Shown piece by piece: positions 18,901 through 26,033 of a stretch of DNA of 64,000 nucleotides. The stretch is from the NCBI GenBank assembly GCA_041675005.1, contig JBAYUQ010000008.1, positions 56,368 through 120,367 of the forward strand, written 5' to 3'. The position numbers were made by a program, and so were the translations under genes. The DNA is from PGYR01 sp041675005. Its GTDB lineage: Bacteria > Bacteroidota > Ignavibacteria > Kapaibacteriales > UBA2268. Every line of letters starts with the position of its first letter. Positions within the stretch are counted from its first letter, which is position 1. The notes below the pieces were generated by a model that saw nothing but the letters and a program-made list of their open reading frames with translations, did not search any database and was not told where the DNA came from.

Positions 18901-20628
18901 AGGACCAGCACCTCTAGGGTAATCAACGTTAGCAGAAATTTGATTAATATTAAATGTATCCAAATCTGCTACTCTACCTCTATCTATTCTATATCCTAGG
19001 AAATCTAGTCCAGCTTCTTCTCTATCAAAAGATAATTCAGAAGTTGAATCCCAAGCAATAGTAATACCATTATTCAAAGCTTTGTAATATTTTATCTTTG
19101 CTGCATCTGGAGGTCTTGGAGCTCTAAAGTTATTATCATAAACTTCTTGAGCAAATATATCCAAATCTTTTAGACCTTGTCTATCTTCGAATGTACCATC
19201 AGCATCACCAGTTTTAGAAGGTGTTGCTATCATAATAGCCACTACAGTTCTAGATGTATCTCCCGGTCTCATGTGGAATGCACCTGTTGCCATCATAAAT
19301 CGTTTATCACCAGGTCCAAAGTCAACATCCGTCACACCTTCAGAAATATAATTATATCTTGCAACATCTTCATCTATATCTTGTTGAGAATTCCAGTTTT
19401 TGAAAGTTACTAGACCTAATTGATTAGAATTATCATAAAATGCAGAATCTTTGCGGAGGAATTGATAATCAGGGTGTTGTTTATCGGCCAAATATGTAGT
19501 ATCACATATTTCTATACCATTACCTACATTACGACATATAATTTCTTCTTGTAGTTTTCCATCTGCATCAAGAAGTGGAGGTCTGATAATTGTAGGTGAC
19601 TCCAAGAAGTCAAACCCTAAGTAACCAAAACCATTACCTTGCTCACCAAATTGTCCATCTGTGAACTGATATGCTAAGTTAAACTCTGGGTTTTCGTACC
19701 AATAACTTACTCTATCGTTTGATGCACCAGCTCTTTCTAATGGTCTTCTAGCCAAATCGACATCCATAATAGGAGCTAACCAACATTCGTATAGTGTGTC
19801 TTCTGACATATTGATAACATCATATAGACAGAAGAAGAAATTTTGGTAGCGACCGAATCCCCAAGAATAAATGGTGAATTCAAATTGCAAACCCATAGGG
19901 TATCCTTGTTGTCTTCTTCGAGAAATAGACCCTTCGTAACGAGCAATATCTAAGTCATGATAAGTTGTAAAAATATCTTCACCAGATATCATCGCTGGAC
20001 CTTTGGGATGAGTCGTCGTATTTCTTTCTTCTTCAGCATGAGTATAATCACCAAAGTATCTACTATAAGCAAGTGTATCTGCTATTTGAGTATCCCAAAC
20101 AGGCCAATATGGTGTATCCTTTCTAGTAGGGTCTAATGTAGCACCCGTAGTTCTAGAATAATCAGTAGATAAGTAAACTTTGTATTTCTCTGGATCATCT
20201 TGAAGTAAACTTCCATCTTCAATTCTACCGGGAGTTTGCCATGATGCACCACGACTTGGGTTATAAGAAATAGAAACAAGTTTACTCATATTATATTGGG
20301 TAGTTTGGGAAGCACTATCGAAATATGGTACTTTCTTTTGTGCTGCATACCAAATCCCACCACCATAAATATATTGGTTACGTGAATTACGTGGAAAATA
20401 ACCTGACCCTATATTCAATGGCTTATTCAATCCAATCATACCATAATTCGAGATTATTGTCTCTATATTACTTAATGTGTTCTTTTGATAATCAAGAAAG
20501 CCATAGGGGTCACGCTGTACCTTGTTTTCTTTCTTCTTCATATATTTTTCATTCGGTAATGCGTGAGATATTTGCGATGCAAATACTAACAGCATTGTAA
20601 TGAAAATTATTTTCTTTAGAAAATTCAT
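15919..20628 (-). CDS. Large exported protein (1569 aa) of the TonB-receptor/PorV locus
   Basis: A 1569-residue protein with an N-terminal signal peptide (MNFLKKIIFITMLLVFASQISHA). I recognise no enzymatic domain. The chain is beta-rich, and the C-terminal ~115 residues have a PNPYYITHQNEQTPYESK stretch followed by LYFTKVPAGSTINIYTVTGNLVKTI and a closing segment rich in V/I strands. This is the FlgD-like/T9SS-associated terminal domain seen in Ignavibacteria-type surface proteins. It is placed 33 bases after the TonB-dependent receptor and 14 before the PorV/PorQ gene. That order suggests a surface-associated protein handled by the receptor or T9SS machinery. The lack of a clear final sorting motif leaves the export route uncertain. 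Confidence 0.78.
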   Translation of the reverse strand: MNFLKKIIFITMLLVFASQISHALPNEKYMKKKENKVQRDPYGFLDYQKNTLSNIETIISNYGMIGLNKPLNIGSGYFPRNSRNQYIYGGGIWYAAQKKVPYFDSASQTTQYNMSKLVSISYNPSRGASWQTPGRIEDGSLLQDDPEKYKVYLSTDYSRTTGATLDPTRKDTPYWPVWDTQIADTLAYSRYFGDYTHAEEERNTTTHPKGPAMISGEDIFTTYHDLDIARYEGSISRRRQQGYPMGLQFEFTIYSWGFGRYQNFFFCLYDVINMSEDTLYECWLAPIMDVDLARRPLERAGASNDRVSYWYENPEFNLAYQFTDGQFGEQGNGFGYLGFDFLESPTIIRPPLLDADGKLQEEIICRNVGNGIEICDTTYLADKQHPDYQFLRKDSAFYDNSNQLGLVTFKNWNSQQDIDEDVARYNYISEGVTDVDFGPGDKRFMMATGAFHMRPGDTSRTVVAIMIATPSKTGDADGTFEDRQGLKDLDIFAQEVYDNNFRAPRPPDAAKIKYYKALNNGITIAWDSTSELSFDREEAGLDFLGYRIDRGRVADLDTFNINQISANVDYPRGAGPYGWKEVARYQLPKPYLTSSRIVNDPNLGNSEIDSIMIVGPTFDENGVIKDSSAIRVIRAGQGILFHSPSATFQARNRYIPSIAGINPIAPWGELYKSVADEEFTTAEYDSYNAYPKFNSKKKLFDSYLVGDIKLDRARVPFNPLFVDYYTFEVSKSYKENVLDSQAIDGIVVRYETTTVKDPNDSTKTIEVETSVVDSVYFVNTGRLLKDGGTNRYILDGALPISDYSLAMTDSNRVKRTLDLLYSYIQTGKVTYNFPDFESDSVIKHNVMLPYMERITNNRTFTDIGDDNRDNIMSSTDDFDNTEKLINNTPYFYRVLAYDQGDASQPTPRKINSSVPNVNLVETFPEANEVGSKLKFEIIDMDSSKFNGLYDFEFFAIDEDRAKQLFLGDTLELDFGVLWNHSTINLRVRGVNLGNPEVTTSNYIRIATLINLSKDSALLYQQPIQFNPNGCFTSDEVASALYENAAIIAGNYEAVTDEVTGDTITTFGVWNNSEVLDYSGIFTTGDFTSQNHCNTGFFLPPAYGTIGFDFKFALLQHGGRYRADKFEILEGDAETTLYTLEDRNSDDPYNGTLRSQPIDTIQNGLFLLSGENNTSRATEFISSRYGSFNNGPVDVTLEFVGKGTETIELEFGRGADGEKTSTTESSTFTVDYLDVKLVNNYEFTTSGLKSSVKIETGNVVEHLSIDPITDGELITTSGLETVRRKAYPDPRNITSMGMEIDDYIGKFNLASFAHVNVDVNSGLPSKKARSIARPVNNPKLLDILETYSGLPQGRYYLSGTDGKGNRVDFINQLNLSGAQFVFDNANIQRTWNGLTDETKFIPTSIRNDQTLKLDAKDFEVGDKVRMTTNGGASGLPLPNAKLKVVLRDATTGGLTDDQMEGIRVVPNPYYITHQNEQTPYESKLYFTKVPAGSTINIYTVTGNLVKTIKHEPFGAETGEGRVAVNVWDMIMKNGLRVQSQTLVAQIIAPNGAETIERFSIVVGTFNVYDK

Positions 20629-20661
20629 ATTAACTCCAAATAATTTAATTTTATTTCTTTT

Positions 20662-23600
20662 TTAAAACCTAATAACAGCACCAAAGAATATTGTTCTTGG
20701 TAGTTGGTATAATGGTTTATTTTTATAAGTAATTTCTTCTAATGCAGTGTAGTAATTTTCGAATTGTTCTTCTCTCGTCAAGATACCGTTTCCATCTAAA
20801 TCAGCAGAGATATAGTAAATTCTTTCACCAAATTGATTATATTGATTACTATTATAAGAAGCCGCAACAGCAGGATTACCTCGGTCAAAGAAAGTATTAG
20901 GAGAAAAACTACCTAATTGAACTAGATCAAGAGTACCGTTGTTAAGTGAACTTTGTGTACCGCCATATACAGCAGTAGCTTCAGTTCTATTAGTCAAATT
21001 GAATATATCTACATAGAATTCAATAGATGTATTACCCATTCCTTCGCCAAATATATCACTCATTGCAAATTTCTTACCTATTCTAGTATCCACACTCCAT
21101 ACAGAAGGACCTTGTAGTGCATTAATTTCTGATAATTGCCCAGAACCGTTAACTTGTGTTAGTGTATATGGTACACCTGATCTCAAGTTACCTGTTAAAC
21201 TTACATAAGCATTTTCTAATAAGTTTATACCACCAATTGCTGGACCTTCTTCTTCACCCCATTCGAAATTTAATACTGCTGTTAACCTATGAGTAATATC
21301 TCTACCCAATCTGAAAGTGGATAAAGGTAAAGCAGGAATAGAAAGGATTGGGTCAAAATTAATCCCAATATTTGATCTTTCACCTTCACTTGTACCATTG
21401 ATTGAACCTAGAGTGTATGCCAATCTAAATCCAAAGTGGTCTTTTATTCTTTTTCTAAGGTCTATCTCTACACCTTTGTTAGTACCGTATTGACCAACTT
21501 CAGCTAAATAGTATGGCTCTTCTGCAGCTACAAATGCATAACCCAATTGATTATAAATATCATTGTAATATGCGTTGATGTCTAAAGCAAAATCTTCTGT
21601 CAATTCAGAAGTATAACCTACTTCATATTTGTTAGTTCTTTGTGGGTCCATATTAGGATCACCAATAATAGGTAAGTTTACTTTTCTAGTTACGAGGTTA
21701 GTACCATCAAACATATATTGTAATTGAGGCATTTGGTAGTAAACACCGAAGTTCATTTTGAATACTGATTTGTCAGTTATTGGATAACTTGCATTCAATC
21801 TTGGACTAAACATAAGCTTTGCAGTAGTATTCGCAAATCCTTCCTCATCACTTCTTTGGACAAGTGGTTGTAGTTGAATTCTATAAATTGAATTTGCATC
21901 AAACATATCGAATCTTAAACCAGGAGTAATAATAATCCCTTCGAATGTAATTTGATCTTGAACAAATACTGCAGCTCTAAACGGATTAAATTCCTCACTT
22001 GTCAAATCATAAACTCTTTGAGACTCGGCATATATATTACCTCCAAAATCAGAAGAATAAACGTCATTCGATTCATCAGTTGTTGGAGATGAGTTAGAGT
22101 GGAAACCCATAGTATAAGTTCTTACTTCAAAACCAGCTTGTAGATTGTGCTCGAATCTATCACCCGAAATATACTTAGTGAAGTTACCATCAGCTTGTAA
22201 GTAATTACCTTTTCTGAATTGGAATCCATAACTACCGTGTCCAGTAAAGAACTGGTTAGTACCATAAGGGTTTCTATAAGTTGAAACAGGAGTACTTTCT
22301 ACATACCCAGAAAGAGGGTTAACAACATAGTAATCTTCTTTTCCAGCAACCGTATTTCCATCTTGTGGATATACTGTATTCAGTACAGGAGTGTATTGAT
22401 CAGCTATTCTATCTTTTAACCCTTCAGTTAATATTCTAACACCATTATCAAACTCTTGTATTGCATAATTATCTGTTGGTATAAGTATATCAAATCCACC
22501 AAAGTAAGATGGATCAGATCCTGGATCTACTCTTCTACCTGTATAGTCATTATTTACGTTAGAAGATAATCTAATATCATAGAAAGCTGATGCTTCTGGG
22601 AAAGAATGTTTTAATTTAACAAACACATTATTAACATCGGTGTTAGTCACATTCAATTTTGCAAATCGTTCTTCTATACCATTAGATTCACCGTTTATAA
22701 AGCCCTCTTGATTCATATAAAGAGTACTCAAACCTTGGCTTTCTAAATTAGTTTGACCTAATTGTCCACCAATTGAAACTGATACATTATTTGTAAGCCC
22801 GAATGTCATTCTACCTGTTAGGTTTTTCACCCATGATCTTTGGTTGTCTAATTGGCCAAGATTCTCACCACCCATTAATTTGTTTCCAGCAAAGTCATTA
22901 ACAACTGGAGCATAATATTCGTAACCAGAGCCGTAGTTTTGTCTGTGTTCGTATCTACCAGTTAAATAGAATGTTGCTGATTTTAATGCATCATCAAGAC
23001 CAGGTATAGGACCACCAAATCCAAATTCAAGATTTGTTATGTTATCACCTTCTAATTGTCTTCCTTCGCCTTGTTCGATTATATCAAAAGAATTACCATC
23101 TCTTATAAGTGATACACCTTCGCCTTGCGAACCGTTCAATGAAGGTAAATCAGTTCTAAAGGCCATAAAGCCATCATATCTTTCTGACTCACCTGATTTA
23201 ACAACAGTATTAACTGTACCACCCATTGAGTTACCTTGTTGTGCGCCCGACCCACCTTTTTTAACTTGAATTTCTTCAGTGGCATAAGATGAAACCATCG
23301 GTGCAAAAGCAGTACCAGAAGCACCAAATGCTCCTGTAAATTGGTTACCCACGTCTAGACCGTCAACTAATACTTGTGTGTCGTTTGCTCTAGTTCCACG
23401 AATGTTATAACCATCACCATTATTAACAACCCCAGAGGATTGAGAAACTATCGAAGTTATACCGTTACTAGCAGTTCTTTCTAAATCTTCTTTACTGAAT
23501 TTGGTCACTGTACCAATTTTATTTGGATCGATTGTTAGCTCACCAATAACCTCGATAACGTCAGTTGTAAATGTTGAAAGTTTAAAATTAGCCACTGTCG

Positions 23601-23883
23601 TTTGATCAGCACTCACAGTTATTTTTTTAATCATTGCTTGATATCCGGCATAAGTCACTTTCAGTTCGTAAGAACCAGCCCTAACACCAGGAATTGCAAA
23701 CTTACCGTTAGCTTTTACGTTTGCTCCTTGAGTAGTTCCGACTAAAAGTACTGATGCTCCAATCGCTGGATTACCGTTTTCGTCTAAAACTTCACCTTTG
23801 ACGGTACCGTTTACACCGGCAGTGAGCGACTGCGGTAAAATAAATGCAAGACTTAATATTGCTATTAATGCTATTCTCAGCAT
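20662..23883 (-). CDS. TonB-dependent receptor with carboxypeptidase-regulatory-like domain
   Basis: A 1073-residue outer-membrane receptor. After the signal peptide (MLRIALIAILSLAFILPQSLTA), residues 25-108 form a carboxypeptidase-D-regulatory-like beta sandwich (VKGEVLDENGNPAIGASVLL). The plug follows (SGVVNNGDGYNIRGTRANDTQVLVDGLDVGN), then a long 22-strand-type barrel ending in IFFGAVIRF with terminal Phe. Near the C-terminus an EF-hand-like loop DLDGNGILTREE is encoded at 20767-20802. The ribosome site TTAGGAG precedes the ATG. It heads a likely operon with the 1569-residue protein and PorV/PorQ. The upstream sigma/anti-sigma pair may control it, as in Bacteroidetes SusC-like systems. The ligand is unknown. 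Confidence 0.93.
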   Translation of the reverse strand: MLRIALIAILSLAFILPQSLTAGVNGTVKGEVLDENGNPAIGASVLLVGTTQGANVKANGKFAIPGVRAGSYELKVTYAGYQAMIKKITVSADQTTVANFKLSTFTTDVIEVIGELTIDPNKIGTVTKFSKEDLERTASNGITSIVSQSSGVVNNGDGYNIRGTRANDTQVLVDGLDVGNQFTGAFGASGTAFAPMVSSYATEEIQVKKGGSGAQQGNSMGGTVNTVVKSGESERYDGFMAFRTDLPSLNGSQGEGVSLIRDGNSFDIIEQGEGRQLEGDNITNLEFGFGGPIPGLDDALKSATFYLTGRYEHRQNYGSGYEYYAPVVNDFAGNKLMGGENLGQLDNQRSWVKNLTGRMTFGLTNNVSVSIGGQLGQTNLESQGLSTLYMNQEGFINGESNGIEERFAKLNVTNTDVNNVFVKLKHSFPEASAFYDIRLSSNVNNDYTGRRVDPGSDPSYFGGFDILIPTDNYAIQEFDNGVRILTEGLKDRIADQYTPVLNTVYPQDGNTVAGKEDYYVVNPLSGYVESTPVSTYRNPYGTNQFFTGHGSYGFQFRKGNYLQADGNFTKYISGDRFEHNLQAGFEVRTYTMGFHSNSSPTTDESNDVYSSDFGGNIYAESQRVYDLTSEEFNPFRAAVFVQDQITFEGIIITPGLRFDMFDANSIYRIQLQPLVQRSDEEGFANTTAKLMFSPRLNASYPITDKSVFKMNFGVYYQMPQLQYMFDGTNLVTRKVNLPIIGDPNMDPQRTNKYEVGYTSELTEDFALDINAYYNDIYNQLGYAFVAAEEPYYLAEVGQYGTNKGVEIDLRKRIKDHFGFRLAYTLGSINGTSEGERSNIGINFDPILSIPALPLSTFRLGRDITHRLTAVLNFEWGEEEGPAIGGINLLENAYVSLTGNLRSGVPYTLTQVNGSGQLSEINALQGPSVWSVDTRIGKKFAMSDIFGEGMGNTSIEFYVDIFNLTNRTEATAVYGGTQSSLNNGTLDLVQLGSFSPNTFFDRGNPAVAASYNSNQYNQFGERIYYISADLDGNGILTREEQFENYYTALEEITYKNKPLYQLPRTIFFGAVIRF

Positions 23884-24078
23884 GATATAAACTCCTAATA
23901 AATTAATTTTTTTTCATATTCATAGAATTCAATAGGCAAAAGCGGAATAGCTACTATAAGGTAAGTATTGCAATAAAAGAAAATATAAAAATCTGAACCG
24001 ATTTATATTATTTTATTTACTTAACAAAGTGATTATTCATTTTAAGCCCTGTTTCAAATATAATAGTTTTTTTCTAAA

Positions 24079-24095
24079 CAACACCAATTGTGTTG
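24079..24095 (-). terminator. Short hairpin downstream of anti-sigma gene
   Basis: CAACAC (24079-24084) and GTGTTG (24090-24095) with a 5-base loop, 27 bases after the anti-sigma stop. On the minus strand it is followed by TTTAG rather than a full T-run, so termination is uncertain. The remainder of the gap 23884-24121 is AT-rich and must hold the promoter of the TonB receptor, which I cannot pin down. Confidence 0.35.
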
Positions 24096-24121
24096 AAATA
24101 TCTTTACAGTTTTTTTACAAT

Positions 24122-25417
24122 TTAGAAATTAAATTGCAATCCATAAACCATAGAGAAACTATAATAATTCTGAGTATATGAGTTAACTAGTTGCGGTAAA
24201 GCTACCGTAAAGTAGTTAAATTCTGTACCTGCTGTAAGTTTAATTCCACTTACTAACTCATACGACGCTAGTAATTTAGAATTACTAGTTAACCCACTTT
24301 CAGAAACACCTAACCCCAATCTAAGCCCAAGATCGAAGTTATCTATTTTATATAATTGTGATTGGACGAACATTTGTCCCCAATACATTGCGTAATCTTT
24401 GTCTCTTTCTGTTCTGAACACTATCTGTTGTCCAGTCTCACGTCCGTATTTATCCAATACATTAGTATGAGTAAATGTCTCTGCTCTATAAGCTATATCC
24501 GAATAGCCAATCTCAAGACCAACACTAGTTTTGTCATTCAAGTTAACTGATACTGCTTGAGAATAAGAATTAATCGAAGCATTTGCTTTATCATCGAATC
24601 CGTAAAGAGTATATGGACTAGAAGTAAATGCTGTCAACTGAATATTATTGATTGTTATATTATTTTGTTGTAGTCCTAGCTTATTCCCTATGTCACCATA
24701 TTGCATATTCGAAGAATTTGTTTTATCGTCTAATATAGTGAAAGTAGGATTTAGGTTTTTAACTGTTAGTTCCTCGCTATTATCTGATGCAATCACTTTT
24801 GTATTATCGTTATTCTCTTTTATAGTTAGAGTATTGCGTTGAGTTACTTTAGAAATTGGTTCTACGTTCGCTACAGAGTTTGCTTCCAAATCGGTAGTGC
24901 TAGCGTCCGAATCAACAATAACCTCATCTATAGTATTACCAACAACTGATTGAGTAATCGCATTACTCACTGAATTATCAGCAGTTGACACACTAACTTC
25001 TCTACTAGAAACAACGGGTATTTCCATTGCCATTTCTGCTTTGCTATAAGAAGGAGTTATATACTTAAATATATTCATATCTGAAGTATAAGTGAATGTG
25101 ATTAGCAATAATGCAGCTACCATAGACACTAGTTGTCTCGGGAAAAGATTAAATATATTCAAATTTTTCGCTGGTGGAGCTGGCATTGCAGATGCACTCA
25201 TTATTGCCATCATCACCAAATCTTCTGTTTCGCTTTTCAACTCTTCAGGAGTAGTGACAGATTTGGCATCTTCTTTGGCAGCTATGTGAAGATCAATATA
25301 TGTATTGAATATATCACGAGCTTTATCGTTAGAAGATATGAGATTGCGTAACTGTAAATCTTCATTTTCAGTAAGCTCACCATCTAGATATTTCGATATT
25401 AAATTATCTATGTTCAT
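24122..25417 (-). CDS. Anti-sigma-like protein with beta-barrel-like C-terminal domain
   Basis: A 431-residue protein of unusual build. Residues 1-75 (ISKYLDGELTENEDLQLRNL ... ARDIFNTYIDLHIAAKED) resemble a cytoplasmic anti-sigma domain. A single trans-membrane helix follows near 93-115 (LVSMVAALLLITFTY). Residues about 120-270 are a Ser/Thr/Asn/Val-rich linker. From about 275 to the end the chain shows alternating amphipathic strands (VGLEIGYSDIAYRAETF, DLGLRLGLGVSES, KLTAGTEFNYFTVAL) and finishes in YGLQFNF. A terminal Phe and alternating pattern are the hallmarks of outer-membrane barrels. It overlaps the sigma factor gene by 14 bases, so the two are translationally coupled. The anti-sigma call rests on pairing and domain order; the barrel call rests on pattern only. 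Confidence 0.72.
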   Translation of the reverse strand: MNIDNLISKYLDGELTENEDLQLRNLISSNDKARDIFNTYIDLHIAAKEDAKSVTTPEELKSETEDLVMMAIMSASAMPAPPAKNLNIFNLFPRQLVSMVAALLLITFTYTSDMNIFKYITPSYSKAEMAMEIPVVSSREVSVSTADNSVSNAITQSVVGNTIDEVIVDSDASTTDLEANSVANVEPISKVTQRNTLTIKENNDNTKVIASDNSEELTVKNLNPTFTILDDKTNSSNMQYGDIGNKLGLQQNNITINNIQLTAFTSSPYTLYGFDDKANASINSYSQAVSVNLNDKTSVGLEIGYSDIAYRAETFTHTNVLDKYGRETGQQIVFRTERDKDYAMYWGQMFVQSQLYKIDNFDLGLRLGLGVSESGLTSNSKLLASYELVSGIKLTAGTEFNYFTVALPQLVNSYTQNYYSFSMVYGLQFNF

Positions 25418-25967
25418 CTAATTCTTTCATTAAAGGTTTTAATATTAGTCTAAGTCTTTTTCTTGATCTGAAAACTCTTATTTTGGCTAAAGAAAGATCA
25501 ATTTCCAAAATATCGGCTATTTCTTGGTACGAAAGTTCTTCATACTCACGGAGGATAAACGCCTCTTTAAGTGAAGTTGGAAGACTATTAATAGCTTCTT
25601 CCAGTGCTTGTTTTAATCCAAAGTCAGTTGTTCTTTGTACTCTGGCTTCGTGATATGACTCATCGAAGCTTGCATGTACTTTTGCTGCTCTTAACATATT
25701 ATAGCAAGTATGTCTTGCTATTGTAAATAGCCATGCCGCAAAATTGTCACCTTTGAAAGATTCGCGCTTTTCGTAGATTTTAACAAAGGTCTCTTGGAAC
25801 GCATCTTTCGCCATTGCTTCAGAACCAAGCATACGCAAGCAGAATCTATAAACTCTGTTATGATATTTATGATATAGTATCTGGAATGCTTCGGCACTAC
25901 CCTTTCTCAGGTTTTCTACCGCTTCATCTAGCTCTATATCTGGGTCATATTTTTTTGAATTAAACAT
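25404..25967 (-). CDS. ECF RNA polymerase sigma factor
   Basis: A 187-residue extracytoplasmic-function sigma factor. Region 2 is seen in FQILYHKYHNRVYRFCLRML ... AKDAFQETFVKIYEKRESF with the WLFTIARHTCYNMLR helix (about 30-98). Region 4 is seen in INSLPTSLKEAFILREYEELSYQEIADILEIDLSLAKIRVFRSRKRLR (about 125-175), with the helix-turn-helix that contacts the -35 element. It lies 66 bases downstream of the OmpA-domain gene, and its end overlaps the putative anti-sigma gene by 14 bases. By the usual logic of such pairs it directs transcription of envelope genes when released, perhaps including the TonB receptor just downstream. That regulon is inference. Confidence 0.95.
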   Translation of the reverse strand: MFNSKKYDPDIELDEAVENLRKGSAEAFQILYHKYHNRVYRFCLRMLGSEAMAKDAFQETFVKIYEKRESFKGDNFAAWLFTIARHTCYNMLRAAKVHASFDESYHEARVQRTTDFGLKQALEEAINSLPTSLKEAFILREYEELSYQEIADILEIDLSLAKIRVFRSRKRLRLILKPLMKELDEHR

Positions 25968-26033
25968 TAGATTTTTATCTTGCTTTTGCTTTGTTATATC
26001 ATAGACAATCTGAAAAGCAATTTAGTTACACTT

